Part shown: positions 1 to 9,984 of the stretch, piece by piece
How the letters are laid out: each line of letters opens with the position of its first letter
How positions within the stretch are numbered: the first letter of the stretch is position 1
Origin: Cladocopium goreaui
Taxonomy: Eukaryota > Sar > Dinophyceae > Suessiales > Symbiodiniaceae
Reading direction: 5' to 3'
NCBI GenBank assembly: GCA_947184155.2
Contig: CAMXCT020001660.1
Coordinates: 1 to 64,000 of the forward strand
DNA: 64,000 nt
Program-made: the position numbers and the translations under genes
Notes under the pieces: generated by a model
Seen by the model: only the letters and a program-made list of their open reading frames with translations
Told to the model about the DNA's origin: nothing
Databases searched by the model: none

Positions 1-563
1 TCACTTTGGTTGTATTCATCTGATCGATGGCAATGTATTTGGAGTAAGTATACACTGCATTCAGCTCGGCTTCGTCGGAACAACTCATTTGGACACTTTC
101 AATTGGGTTGAATCGTGCGGCTTCGCCGCCGAGAGTTCCCATGGGTCTCAAACTCACAATGAGAAAGACAGGGCGACAAGCGAATTCTCTGTCATCTCTA
201 GAAGGAAAGCAACGAATGGGTGATCTGCTCCTGTGCGATGGTTCAGAATGCATTTCGCTGGCCATGGCTGCCACTTCGTGATGTATCAATATCTAGATAT
301 ATCCTTGAACTTGAGCACTTCGCACTTCGCTGCATATATGGTGGAAAACATGGATAGAAGAAGCGTGCATGTATGACAAGTTCTGACATGTGTCGCGATC
401 TTTCTTTTTCATTGAGTTTTCATCAGTGTCCAGCCGCTTGGCCGCAGATCGGCTCCTGGGTAAGCCAGTATTAGTTTGTTAAATATTTGGTGCCTCTTCA
501 CCTGGGCTGATTCGGAAAATGTCTGGGCTGATGCAGGAAGCATCTGGAAAACCACTGTATATC
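1..563. other. No gene seen
   Basis: Mixed-composition sequence downstream of the first minus-strand gene. The short open frames overlap each other on both strands and none has coding character I would defend. It may hold the 3' untranslated region of the gene at 564-1148. Confidence 0.5.
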
Positions 564-1148
564 CTACGGCAAGATTATTCCTGGACGATACTTGTGACAC
601 GAAAGACGTAAAAGGAAGGGCTGGGTGGCCCCAACAAACGTGGCACTGGACAAGAAGTCGGACTGCCTAATGCGCCACTCAGGTCTATACGTGTCTAACA
701 GCTCAACAATCGTGGTGTCATTCGAGACTTGAAAGGTGTCCCCATCAAGATCTTGATAACGTAGTTCAACGTCCGAAGTGGCCACCCGAAGATTGAATTG
801 CCGCCATAGGTTATGGCAAACGCCAAATCGTATGTTGCCCACTGGCATCTGATGGGCGACTTCCGCCGAGTATTGTTGTGTGAAGGTAAAAATGGCCTCC
901 AGCTCTTGAAGTGTAGCATTCTCAAAGTTGGACGGAGTGAGCTCCTCGAAATCCACGGCAAAGTCCCGGAGGCTCATATAGTCCACAATGGCAAACACTG
1001 GTCGGTCTGGCGGTGGAGTTGCCTCTGAGGTGGTCCCGCGACGGCCAGCAAACCAAGGGGCTTCGGCCGTAGTCCATGTAGAAGTCCTTTCCTGATATGG
1101 TTGGGCGCGTCGGGAGCTTGGACCAGTGCGCGAACGTTCCGAGGCCAT
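564..1148 (-). CDS. Hypothetical protein, WR-C paralogue family, member 1
   Basis: Intronless, 194 residues. I start at the ATG at 1148 because the longer frame (to 1352) runs into the neighbouring minisatellite and only adds repeat-derived residues; the protein begins MASERSRTGPSS. Not recognised by family. The N-terminal ~45 residues are Ser/Arg/Pro/Thr-rich and probably disordered. Near residues 120-165 there is a strand-strand-helix pattern (VELRYQDLDGDTFQV, then TIVELLDTY), followed by PEWR and, 25 residues after the Arg, FLLRLSC. The first part resembles a beta-grasp (ubiquitin-like) layout by eye. The same blocks occur in the gene at 4674-5375, and the WR...C tail recurs in the genes at 3514-4254 and 8770-9234, so I infer a diverged tandem family. 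The ubiquitin-like idea is inference only. Confidence 0.6.
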   Translation of the reverse strand: MASERSRTGPSSRRAQPYQERTSTWTTAEAPWFAGRRGTTSEATPPPDRPVFAIVDYMSLRDFAVDFEELTPSNFENATLQELEAIFTFTQQYSAEVAHQMPVGNIRFGVCHNLWRQFNLRVATSDVELRYQDLDGDTFQVSNDTTIVELLDTYRPEWRIRQSDFLSSATFVGATQPFLLRLSCHKYRPGIILP

Positions 1149-1254
1149 GATCACCAATTTGTCGAGAAACAAAGGACACCAGCAACTAACATCCTTAACA
1201 CAAAGCCTGCGAATGCAAAACAAGGAAATTGAAAGATGTTCTAGGTGTGGAATG

Positions 1255-3360
1255 CCTGACTCGGCTGTAGCAGTCGACATCAGGAAGGCGTCGCGTTTTT
1301 TTCCCCCAAGTATTGAACAGAAATTTGTTGACAACACCACTTTTGGTGACACTGTAATTTTCCAAAATCAACAAAAATTCAAAACGCCCAGCTTGTTACG
1401 GCTTTACCTACCCTGAATGCTTGCAGTTTCCCCCCCCCCCCCTTCATCAGGAAGGCGTCGAGTTTTTTCCCCAAGTGCTGAACCAAAATTTGCAAGGATC
1501 TGGACAAAAGAAATGTTCAACGCCCAGCTGGTAGCAGCTTTACCTGATGGCTGTAGCAGTCTTCATCAGGAAGGCGTCGAGTTTTTTTCCCCAAGTACTG
1601 AACCAAAATTTTCAACCACTTTTGGTGACACTGAAATGTTCAACGCCCAGCTGGTAGCAGCTTTTTTTACACCCAAACCTGATGGCTGTAGCCAGGCCCC
1701 AGGACTGAGCAACTAGGGAAATCCCGCCCAAAGCAGTCTTCATCAGGAAGGCGTCGAGTTTTTTCCCCAAGTACTGAACCAAAATTTGCAAAGATTTGGA
1801 CAAAACCAGTTTTGGTGACACTGAAATGTTCAACGCCCAGCTAGTAGCAGCTTGACCTGATGGCTGTACCAGTCTTCATCAGGAAGGCGTCGAGTTTTTT
1901 TCCCCAAGTACTGAACCAAAACTTGCAAAGATCTGGACACAACCACTTTTGGTGACACTGAAATGTTCAAACAAACAGCCCCGCTGGGGTACGCTTTAAC
2001 ACAACGCTTTACCTGATGGCTGTAGCAGTCTTCATCAGGAAGGCGTCGAGTTTTTCCCCCAAGTACTGAACCAAAATTTGCAGCTTTACCTGATGGCTGT
2101 AGCAGTCTTCATCAGGAAGGCGTCGAGTTTTTTCCCCAAGTACTGAACCAAAATTTGCAAAGATTTGGACAAAACCAGTTTTGGTGACACTGAAATGTTC
2201 AACGCCCAGCTGGTAGCAGCTTGACCTGATGGCTGTAGCAGTCTTCATCAGGAAGGCGTCGAGTTTTTTTCCCCAAGTACTGAACCAAAACTTGCAAAGA
2301 TCTGGACACAACCACTTTTGGTGACACTGAAATGTTCAACGCCCAGCTGGTAGCAGCTTTACCTGATGGCTGTAGCAGTCTTCATCAGGAAGGCGTCGAG
2401 TTTTTCCCCAAGTACTGAACCAAAATTTGCAAAGATTTGGACAAAACCAGTTTTGGTGACACTGAAATGTTCAACGCCCAGCTGGTAGCAGCTTTACCCG
2501 ATGGCTGTAGCAGTCTTCATCAGGAAGGCGTCGAGTTTTTTCCCCCAAGTACCGAACCAAAATTTGCAAGGATCTGGACAAAAGAAATGCTCAACGCCCA
2601 GCTGGTAGCAGCTTTACCTGATGGCTGTAGCAGTCTTCATCAGGAAGGCGTCGAGTTTTTTCCCCCAAGTACTGAACCAAAATTTGCAAGGATCTGGACA
2701 AAAGAACCAGCTGGTAGCAGCTTTACCTGATGGCTGTAGCAGTCTTCATCAGGAAGGCGTCGATTTTTCCCCCCAAGTATTGAATCAAAATTTGCAAAGA
2801 TTTGGACAAAACCAGTTTTGGTGACACTGAAATGTTCAACGCCCAGCTGGTAGCAGCTTTACCTGATGGCTGTAGCAGTCTTCATCAGGAAGGCGTCGAG
2901 TTTTTTCCCCCAAGTACTGAATCAAAATTTGCAAGGATCTGGACAAAAGAAATGTTCAACGCCCAGCTGGTAGCAGCTTTACCTGATGGCTGTAGCAGTC
3001 TTCATCAGGAAGGCGTCGAGTTTTTTCCCCAAGTACTGAACCAAAATTTGCAAGGATCTGGACAAAAGAAATGTTCAACGCCCAGCTTGTAGCAGCTTTA
3101 CCTGATGGCTGTAGCAATCTTCATCAGGAAGGCGTCGGGTTTTTCCCCCCAAGTATATTGAAGAGAAATTTGTTGACAAAACCACTTTTGGTGACACTGA
3201 CATGTTCAACCCCAGCTGGTAGCAGCTTTACCTAATGGCTGCAGCAGTCTTCATCAGGAAGGCGTCGGGTTTTTTCCCCCAAGTATATTGAATAGAAATT
3301 TGTTGACAAACCCACTTTTGGTCACACTGAAATGTTCAACGCCCAGCTGGTTGCAAGAAA
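1255..3360. repeat. Minisatellite, ~100-150 bp composite unit
   Basis: About 15-17 imperfect head-to-tail copies of a composite unit. Recurrent phrases are CTTCATCAGGAAGGCGTCGA, a T-run with C-run, AAGTACTGAACCAAAATTTG, and CAACGCCCAGCTGGTAGCAG. Copies differ by whether they carry the block TTTTGGTGACACTGAAATG, so the array mixes unit variants. It lies between two family members (564-1148 and 3514-4254) and runs into the 5' side of the first. Short open frames through it on both strands are repeat by-products. Confidence 0.9.
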
Positions 3361-3513
3361 CAATACAGATCGATGTGATGCATGTCATTTTTTTGCCAGG
3401 AAGAACGCGGCTCTTGTCGCTGGTATATGGTACATTTGCCAGGCGGGAGATATAGAGTTAACATCTCCAAAACAGGCAGCCAAACTAACCTATGGGAACC
3501 CGCTCAGTATCAT

Positions 3514-4254
3514 CTAGTGGCAGCCTACACCAAAATCACTCAGAGTCTCAATAGGGAGCGATCGATGCTGAAGCAGACGAGGATTGAGCTTGGCGGTTGG
3601 CTGATCGACCTCATATTTATCAGTGTGGCCAGGAATGACAGAGTATGGTTCACACACATGTAGCAGAAAGAATAACTTAAGCTGAGGCAAGGTGCTGCCA
3701 TCTCCAGAGATCTCGTCGATGCCATACCATCTTCTCCAATCGTTGGCAGTCCTCTGAGCTGAGGCATAGTCGTTGTGGATGCTGCTGAAGAATCTTTCTG
3801 GGGTCTTCCAAGTTATCCAGCCTTGCGGTGTTGTCTCCTTCACCCATAGCACGCTTCTGGAATTGTATGCAATTCTTATGAAGTCAATAGTATGGACGGT
3901 GCTCTCGACCGGTGGAGGGATCTCTGGTTGCAATGCATCTTGAACATCTTCTTGCAAGTTCCTCACAGTGTCTTCAATCAGTGTCCCACGAGTCAACTGG
4001 GCCCAATAGCGTGCGAAGTCAGCTGGAGATTCAGTGTCGGCAAGAGCTTCCATCATGAACAGAATTTGAATGGGCCTAATCTCGTTCATAGGGATTGGCC
4101 TGCCTGGAGAATCTTCGTCCCTCATGCACCCTGTTGATGATATAAGTGCCTTCACCAATTCCAAATTTGCCGGTCGTAGCCGATTTGCCACGCGAAGAGC
4201 TTTTTCTTCTATTTCTTGATCAGATCGATGTTGGCTAGCATTGGCAGGCGGCAT
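3514..4254 (-). CDS. Hypothetical protein, WR-C paralogue family, member 2
   Basis: Intronless, 246 residues, starting MPPANASQHRSDQEIEEKA at the ATG at 4254. The first ~45 residues are charged and probably helical (EIEEKALRVANRL, NLELVKALI). A middle helical stretch (RPIQILFMMEALADTE) and a Pro-rich linker (QPEIPPPVEST) follow. The C-terminal half contains RTANDWRRWYGIDE and then LKLFFLLHVCEP, placing the Cys 27 residues after the Arg; this is the spacing class shared with the other three family members. No catalytic motif or signal peptide is visible. Its neighbours are a minisatellite downstream and the member at 4674-5375 upstream, all on the same strand. Confidence 0.6.
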   Translation of the reverse strand: MPPANASQHRSDQEIEEKALRVANRLRPANLELVKALISSTGCMRDEDSPGRPIPMNEIRPIQILFMMEALADTESPADFARYWAQLTRGTLIEDTVRNLQEDVQDALQPEIPPPVESTVHTIDFIRIAYNSRSVLWVKETTPQGWITWKTPERFFSSIHNDYASAQRTANDWRRWYGIDEISGDGSTLPQLKLFFLLHVCEPYSVIPGHTDKYEVDQPTAKLNPRLLQHRSLPIETLSDFGVGCH

Positions 4255-4673
4255 GGCTTGCGTTCAAGCGGTTTCGGAATTATAGGTTACGTCAACAGCA
4301 TGGAATAAATATATCTCTGCCATGCGAAATGCATTAGCAGCTTTACGGTCGCTGCTTGCCCAATTAACCCTTTCGGAGAAGCAAGTTAATGCTGGACGGC
4401 AAAAATGATGCTGCGACATGCAATTGACAGCGAAATATTATTCCGGAATGTAAGTATATATATATTTATGTCAGTTTTGGACATGGTTCATTTTTGAACG
4501 TAGAAGGAAATTATAATCGTTCAATGGTCCCGATGCTGAAACACAAAGGTCAAAATAATAGTTCGAAGCAAAGCAGCGTCGGAAACCAAAAGACATCCAG
4601 AATGATATGTGGACTGCGGACTGGTTTAATTTTGCCGAAATCGATCACATATGAGACAAGTTCTTTGTACACA
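4255..4673. other. Intergenic, no gene seen
   Basis: Spacer between two same-strand genes, with a short TATATATATATTTATG stretch near 4452. It presumably contains the promoter and 5' leader of the downstream gene (3514-4254) and the 3' end of the upstream one; no recognisable signal was found. Confidence 0.5.
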
Positions 4674-5375
4674 TCATTTGAAGTGCATGTTGGCTACTTC
4701 GCCGGCCATTTTGGCGCTTGACGCTTCTGCCTCTGCCGCCGTGGCTCGCTTCTTCCACAGATCCTTATTCTTTTGCATCTTAGTCTCATCCTCTGGTGTC
4801 CAATGTAGGTATGCAGATGGTGGATCTGGGCGACTGACGTTCCCAAATGGTAGCTCAGGACACCAATTCGGGTGGCATGCCATTTCGAGGACAAAAGCCG
4901 CGTACTCATTGTCATGATCTTTGTGAGCCAAGTTTTCATAGAACTGCTTGGATCTCCATCCGGGGAAATTTGTTTCGAGCACATCTTCAATACTTTGCTC
5001 TGTGTCTCCAACTTCAAACGCACCTTGGCGTCCTAGGAAGGTCAAAGTGATTTCAAAAGTCCTGAATGTAAGACCAAAAGTCCTCTTCATATGGTCGCAA
5101 ATCTCTTCGGCAATGTCTGCTACCTTTGTTTTCCAAGTCCAGCCACCATATATGTACTTCCAGAATGTATAGAGAGACTTTTTGTCTGGCGGGCTCAGAT
5201 TCATGCTGTTGGAATCGCGCAAGCATTCAAAATGCGGAGAAACTCTGTGATACTTCTGCATGGGTTCGAGGCTGCACTGAATGATAATTGGTCTGTGCCA
5301 ATCTGCCCTTTTTTTTCCTCCCCAAGTTTCCGGCTGGGGAGATCGTGATCGTGATCTCATTCTATCATCCGCCAT
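4674..5375 (-). CDS. Hypothetical protein, WR-C paralogue family, member 3
   Basis: Intronless, 233 residues. I prefer the ATG at 5375 (MADDRMRSRSRSPQPETW) over an in-frame ATG at 5447, because an RS-rich N-terminus looks like a natural start and the extra 24 residues have no coding character. The Arg/Ser head may be a nuclear or nucleic-acid-binding tail (inference). Residues ~115-180 hold FEITLTFLGRQGAFEV, SIEDVLETNFPGWR and, 26 residues after the Arg, FVLEMAC. These align convincingly by eye with 564-1148 (VELRYQDLDGDTFQV, TIVELLDTYRPEWR, FLLRLSC). The C-terminus is a charged helix (WKKRATAAEAEASSAKMAGE). The predicted fold is a strand-strand-helix unit, possibly beta-grasp. Function unknown. 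Confidence 0.62.
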   Translation of the reverse strand: MADDRMRSRSRSPQPETWGGKKRADWHRPIIIQCSLEPMQKYHRVSPHFECLRDSNSMNLSPPDKKSLYTFWKYIYGGWTWKTKVADIAEEICDHMKRTFGLTFRTFEITLTFLGRQGAFEVGDTEQSIEDVLETNFPGWRSKQFYENLAHKDHDNEYAAFVLEMACHPNWCPELPFGNVSRPDPPSAYLHWTPEDETKMQKNKDLWKKRATAAEAEASSAKMAGEVANMHFK

Positions 5376-5779
5376 ATGTACGCTAAGAAAGAAAGTTGAG
5401 TTGATGCTAGTGGGTGCACGAGCAAACATGCTGCGCGTGTGATGCATGCCTCACAAACATATATGGGAAATCCGAAATGATTGCACCTCAATCATTTATG
5501 TTATGTATCTCTGTCTCTCTTTGTTTTATTTATCTTTTTTAAGATACATGATATTGTAAAAAGTGCATCTTTGAACTACAAAACGCCTGATTGAAATCAT
5601 GCATTTGATTCCTCACTGCTTTCCTAAATGGTGTAGATCGATTGCTTCAACAACATGCGGGGCAGCAGAATGCTCCATGCAGCAACTTCGCAATTCAATT
5701 CTGTGTGCACGCGATGGCTTTTTCAGTCTTGCGCAACAAGTTAGATAGCAACATGTCGCTGAGATTGGAGAGATATATA

Positions 5780-6100
5780 TTATCCATCGGCATCATTTGC
5801 CCATGTGTCGCCTAGCTCAGCAGTCGGTGACAAATCCACAGAACCCTCTGGGTTTCGAGTCTCAACCGTTCCATCCTCTGGGTTTCGAGTCTCATTCGAC
5901 AGCTGGTTCCAGGCAAGTTCATCTGAATCGGCTGCTAGGGTGTCCCACTTGCGTTTGATGCCTCGTATTTCGTCAGCAATGATGTTTTGTTTCTGTTCGA
6001 GTATCTGAAGCTGCACTTTGAGGTGCTGCAAACGATAATGAAGACGAGCAACAAGGTCAATAAGTTTGTGCACTGGCGACGGTGTTTCTGCGTTCGACAT
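5780..6100 (-). CDS. Small coiled-coil protein
   Basis: 106 residues, starting MSNAETPSPVHKLIDLVARL at 6100. Residues ~12-58 form a strong coiled-coil candidate with heptad hydrophobics (LIDLVARLHYRLQHLKVQLQ, then ILEQKQNIIADEIRGIKRKW). The C-terminal third is acidic and carries an internal duplication: ETRNPEDGTV then ETRNPEGSVD, encoded by a direct repeat (CCTCTGGGTTTCGAGTCTCA) near 5848 and 5877. It lacks the WR...C tail of its neighbours. It lies between two family members on the same strand and could be a partner of theirs, but only position supports this. Confidence 0.55.
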   Translation of the reverse strand: MSNAETPSPVHKLIDLVARLHYRLQHLKVQLQILEQKQNIIADEIRGIKRKWDTLAADSDELAWNQLSNETRNPEDGTVETRNPEGSVDLSPTAELGDTWANDADG

Positions 6101-6284
6101 GGCTGACTATAAAGAACAATTAGTTTTCTTTCTGCCTTGAAAAACTATACGCTACATGCAGTAAACGCTCTCATTACATGCATATGGAACCTTGCAGCTG
6201 CTTAACTGAAACGGACGTTGCAAAGAGCAATAGAATTTGTTTTCCAGATATTATAAGCGCTGGTCGATGCACCACAACATTGGC

Positions 6285-6482
6285 CCTGCGGGCCTTTGGC
6301 CTCACAGGCCCAGGAACTCCTGATTGTGGATATGTCCTGCATCAATTTACAGAGGAATTGGTAAATTTTAGACATGCTGCACAAACAGGAGTTCCGGAAC
6401 CTCTGGGCCTCACAGGCCCCGGAACTCCTGATTGTGGATATATGTCCTGCATCAATTTACAGAGGAATTGGTAAATTTTAAA
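6285..6482. repeat. Direct repeat pair, ~70-90 bp
   Basis: Two adjacent copies of a block beginning GGCCTCACAGGCCC, continuing CTCCTGATTGTGGATAT and ending CAGAGGAATTGGTAAATTTT (copies near 6298-6370 and 6408-6480). GGCCT(C)ACAGGCC is itself palindromic. No gene is visible here. Confidence 0.75.
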
Positions 6483-6537
6483 AACATCCAATGCTCACCA
6501 GGTGCTTGTCGAAGATGTTGTCCCCTCGTTCACCTCC

Positions 6538-7795
6538 CAATGCCGTCAGCTGGACGGTCCAGCTGACGGCTTTGAGTTAAGCAAGCTGTCAGCATGGCAC
6601 CTTCGAAAAAAAGCGTATCGACCAGCTTGTCGAAGCGCAAGTAGCATGGCAAACGGATCCACTTCCGGATGCCTGCAGCAAGGACGAAAATAACAAACAA
6701 GCAGCGTATCGTCGAGCTTGTCGAAGCATGTTGTCGCCATCATGCGATGATGCACGACCCCACTTGGATATGGCTCCAAGTGGGTCTCCCCAACCACCCA
6801 ACCTCCTGGGGGGACTCAAGGATCTACCCAACCCACGCCTCATAGGATATTTCCTCCAAGTTCTGGAGAGAATATACAATGAGGCCCTAGCCGGAAAAAC
6901 ACAAAAAGGACCAGATACATGGTCGGTGTCATACAGCTGAAAGATCGTTCGCTGAAAGGTCGATCAGTTGTATGGTGCAAACCACCAGAATTGAGGGATG
7001 TCGAAGATGTTGATCGTTCACCTCCCAATGCCGTCAGCTGGACGATCCAGCTGACGGCTTTGAGTTAAGCAAGCTGTCAGATGGACGACGGACTTCCACT
7101 ACCAATCGAGGACGCGCGCGGTGGCAGTACCTCTAAAGGATATGTGGCCGCTTCCGAAGTTCTTGCTTCGCATCAAGCATGATGCGCAGAGCGAGGCGAC
7201 TTTCGCACCTCAGGATCCCACTTGGATATGGTTCCAAGTGGGTCTCCCCAACCACCCAACCTCCTGGGGGGACTCAAGGATCTACCCAACCCAGGCCTCA
7301 TAGGATATTTCCTCCAAGTTCTGGAAAGAATATACAATGAGGCCCTGGCCGAAAAAACGCAAAATGTCGAAGATGTTGATCATTCACCTCCCAATGCCGT
7401 CAGCTGGACGGTCCAGCTGACGGCTTTGAGTTAAGCTAATTGTCAGATGGACGTGATGACGATGCTCTTGAAGTCTTGCAGTGCGTAGCCCAAACATTCG
7501 ACTGGCTCTCACCCGAGCGGCCCGGCCGCGGCATAAACCGGTGGAGGCCTGCGGGCATCTGGGCAGAAAAAAAACAGCATCGTTCCAGCGGGCGTGTCAA
7601 AGCCCTGTTGTCGCCATCATGCGATGATGCACGACCCCACTTGGATATGGCTCCAAGTGGGTCTCCCCAACCACCCAACCTCCTGGGGGGACTCAAGGAT
7701 CTACCCAACCCAGGCCTCATAGGATATTTCCTCCAAGTTCTGGAGAGAATATACAATGAGGCCTCATAGGATATTTCCTCACATACCACATGCAC
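6538..7795. repeat. Interleaved palindrome-bearing direct repeats
   Basis: Three imperfect copies (~365-490 bp apart) of a composite unit. One part is an odd palindrome with 14-nt arms, GCCGTCAGCTGGAC and GTCCAGCTGACGGC, around one base, at 6542-6570, 7030-7058 (one mismatch) and 7396-7424. The other is a ~125-bp block near 6759-6890, 7217-7350 and 7636-7765 that starts with a hairpin (CCACTTGGA...TCCAAGTGG) and ends at CAATGAGGCC. CTTGTCGAAG-type phrases are scattered between. Unit order differs between copies, which suggests rearrangement or repeated insertion. Open frames across it on both strands are repeat by-products. Confidence 0.8.
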
Positions 7796-7859
7796 GTCGA
7801 GCTTGTCGAAGCCCTAGCATGGCAAAAGGATCCACTTCCGGATGCCTGGCAACAATACC

Positions 7860-7955
7860 ATTTAAATTCTTACAAGCACGCGGACAGCAATGTGGTACGT
7901 GAGGAAATATCCTATGATACCACATGGCTGTCCGCGTGCTTGTAAGAATTTAAAT
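7860..7955. repeat. Long perfect-armed inverted repeat (hairpin)
   Basis: A 29-nt arm at 7860-7888 (ATTTAAATTCTTACAAGCAC onward) is matched exactly in reverse complement at 7927-7955. One unpaired base on each side is followed by a second 8-nt arm pair (7890-7897 with 7918-7925), leaving a 20-nt loop. The loop sequence GAGGAAATATCCTATGA is in turn the inverse of TCATAGGATATTTCCTC at ~7770-7786 upstream, giving nested inversion. Candidate non-autonomous inverted-repeat element or replication-fold product; no coding content. Confidence 0.85.
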
Positions 7956-8769
7956 TTGAAATTCCTCAAAAAGTCGACTTTTTGAGTATACTATATACCC
8001 TTTTTATTGAAAATTCAACAATATATAGAGCCTGGATCAGAAACCGCAGAAGGTGAGTGAGGCGCGATGTGCCTCACTCACACTCTGAAGTCTGAGCGGC
8101 ATCGTCACGAGTTCACGAGTCCACGTGGTCAATAAGGAACACGATTGAACTGCCTGATGTGCTCTTGCAGGCTAAATTGAACTGATTGATGTGCTCTTGC
8201 AGGCTTTAGATCTGCCTGTCAATGGCCAAAATTGGTTCCAACAGCTCTTGCATGGTGGTCGTCAAATTCGGCTTGCTTCCAAAAACTGCCATTGCCAAAA
8301 GTAATGCTTTGAAATTTGCATGGCTTTGAAATTTGCATGATCGACCAGTGGAAACTTTGATGGTGCTACATTTTCCTCGATCGTGTTTCATCAAACAAAA
8401 ATGAAACGAATATTCACTATTTCCCCTATAGATCATTGTCAAGAATAAAACATGTTTTTTGATTTGCTGGATGTTTCTGGAAATTGAAGAAGGACAATTG
8501 ATATATTTTGAAAGGTTTCAGTATTTGTTCAAACTGTATTTGAATTTATTTGCATCCAAATCTAACAGGAGAAATGGCTACGGAAACCAAAAAAACGTGT
8601 GGCCATGAAACAAATCGAACTGCAGCTGATATCACAACTGGCTGATATCACACAACTACGGGATGCACACACTCAAGTTTGCAATGCACATGATACTGTA
8701 CTTTTTCGTCAGTCAAACAACGTTGGAGGTTGAATTGTGGTGCTATTGTTCCCAATTCGATTTTCTACT
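7956..8769. other. No gene seen
   Basis: AT-richer spacer with a short direct repeat (CTGATGTGCTCTTGCAGGCT near 8154 and 8186) and no convincing open frame on either strand. It lies just downstream of the gene at 8770-9234. Confidence 0.5.
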
Positions 8770-9234
8770 TCACTGAATTGAAAGCGTCAACCAAGAACAA
8801 GAGATCTTCCAAAAAAAAAACTCATCTGGTGCGGTCTCTGAGCCATCACGTTGTTCCAAACAGTACGTACGCATCTTCATCAATGCTGCCTCTGCACAGC
8901 TCGTGCTGTCAAGGAAACCTCTGTCATTATGATGCAAAGAACGCCAAGATTGGATCTTCCAAGCGGCAATCGATGTCACGTCGGCCGGGCGTGGCAAAAC
9001 ATCTTCTGAATGTGGGTAACCACGTTTTTCGTCCCAGATGCGGCATGTCATGTCTGCTGTGATGTACAGGTCTTCAATCGATGCCAAAGCCCTGGTTCTT
9101 CCGATATTTTTCAAAGTCCGTCTGGCCCAATCCCTAAGCAACTCTATGTGTTCAACTGGTATTTCGTGATCTTCTTCTGCACTATTCCACATCCAGTTGA
9201 AAAAAAATTGCACCAATGCCAGCTGCATTGACAT
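8770..9234 (-). CDS. Hypothetical protein, WR-C paralogue family, member 4
   Basis: 154 residues from the ATG at 9234 (MSMQLALVQFFFNWMWNSAE). The frame stays open to an ATG at 9396, which would give 208 residues with a hydrophobic head, so the start is uncertain. After an acidic segment come helices (HIELLRDWARRTLKNIG) and SIEDLYITADMTCRIW. The tail has IQSWRSLHHNDRG and then ALMKMRTYC, with the Cys 27 residues after the Arg, matching the spacing of the three other family members. There are no known motifs. It is the most upstream member of the minus-strand cluster and the most diverged. Confidence 0.5.
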   Translation of the reverse strand: MSMQLALVQFFFNWMWNSAEEDHEIPVEHIELLRDWARRTLKNIGRTRALASIEDLYITADMTCRIWDEKRGYPHSEDVLPRPADVTSIAAWKIQSWRSLHHNDRGFLDSTSCAEAALMKMRTYCLEQRDGSETAPDEFFFWKISCSWLTLSIQ

Positions 9235-9396
9235 AGGCAGCGCAATATATACAACAAAGCGATCGAGCAAAACAGCTTTGTCGAAACCAACCATGCAGGT
9301 TCCAAAAAAACATTGCAAATTTAGAATTACCATTTGAGTCATGAATAAGCTTTCATATAATCTTACAAGACAATGAACGCGTTCGATGCACCACAA

Positions 9397-9984
9397 TCAA
9401 TTCATGACTGTTGCGTCCCTCACGCTGCAGAGCACCAGGATTCAATGCTCTGCAAAGCACACTCACTATAATTGATATAGTGATTGCCCTGTGGGTTACC
9501 CTCACTGGATGAGGACACTAACATCTTGTTGGGATGGAGGCACGTATACACAGGCTCATTTGCAAGTCCTAGCAGCCGGCCCCTAAATCCCTTCAATTAA
9601 TGCGGCGGAAATGAATGATTTTAGTTGTATTTTTCCTTTTTATAGCACACAATTTGTTTGAAAAAACGTTCATGCAATATGAAAACTGATCAGTTCAGTT
9701 TACATCAAAAACAACAAAAATATATAAAAATTATTTTTATATATTTTTTAAAATATTTTTTATTTTATATATATATAATTTTTATATATATATATATATA
9801 TAAAATAAAAATTATATATTAATATATAAAATTTTATTTTTGAATTTTATATAAATACATAATTTTTATTTTATATATATATATAATTTTTATATATATA
9901 TAATTTTTATTTAAATACATAAAAATTATGTATTATATAAAATTTTATGTTATTTGATCCTTATGGACTGCCATTGGGAGGCTG
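9397..9984. other. Non-coding spacer with AT block
   Basis: No open frame of note. From ~9715 to ~9950 the sequence is almost pure A/T (TATATAAAATTTTTA-like) and self-complementary. It separates the minus-strand cluster from the plus-strand relic that follows. Confidence 0.6.

Noticed and set aside
4698-4720. GCCATTTTGGC, part of the dinoflagellate spliced-leader sequence
   Set aside because: Only 11 bases match, it lies inside the coding region of the 4674-5375 gene on the opposite strand, and the rest of the leader is absent.
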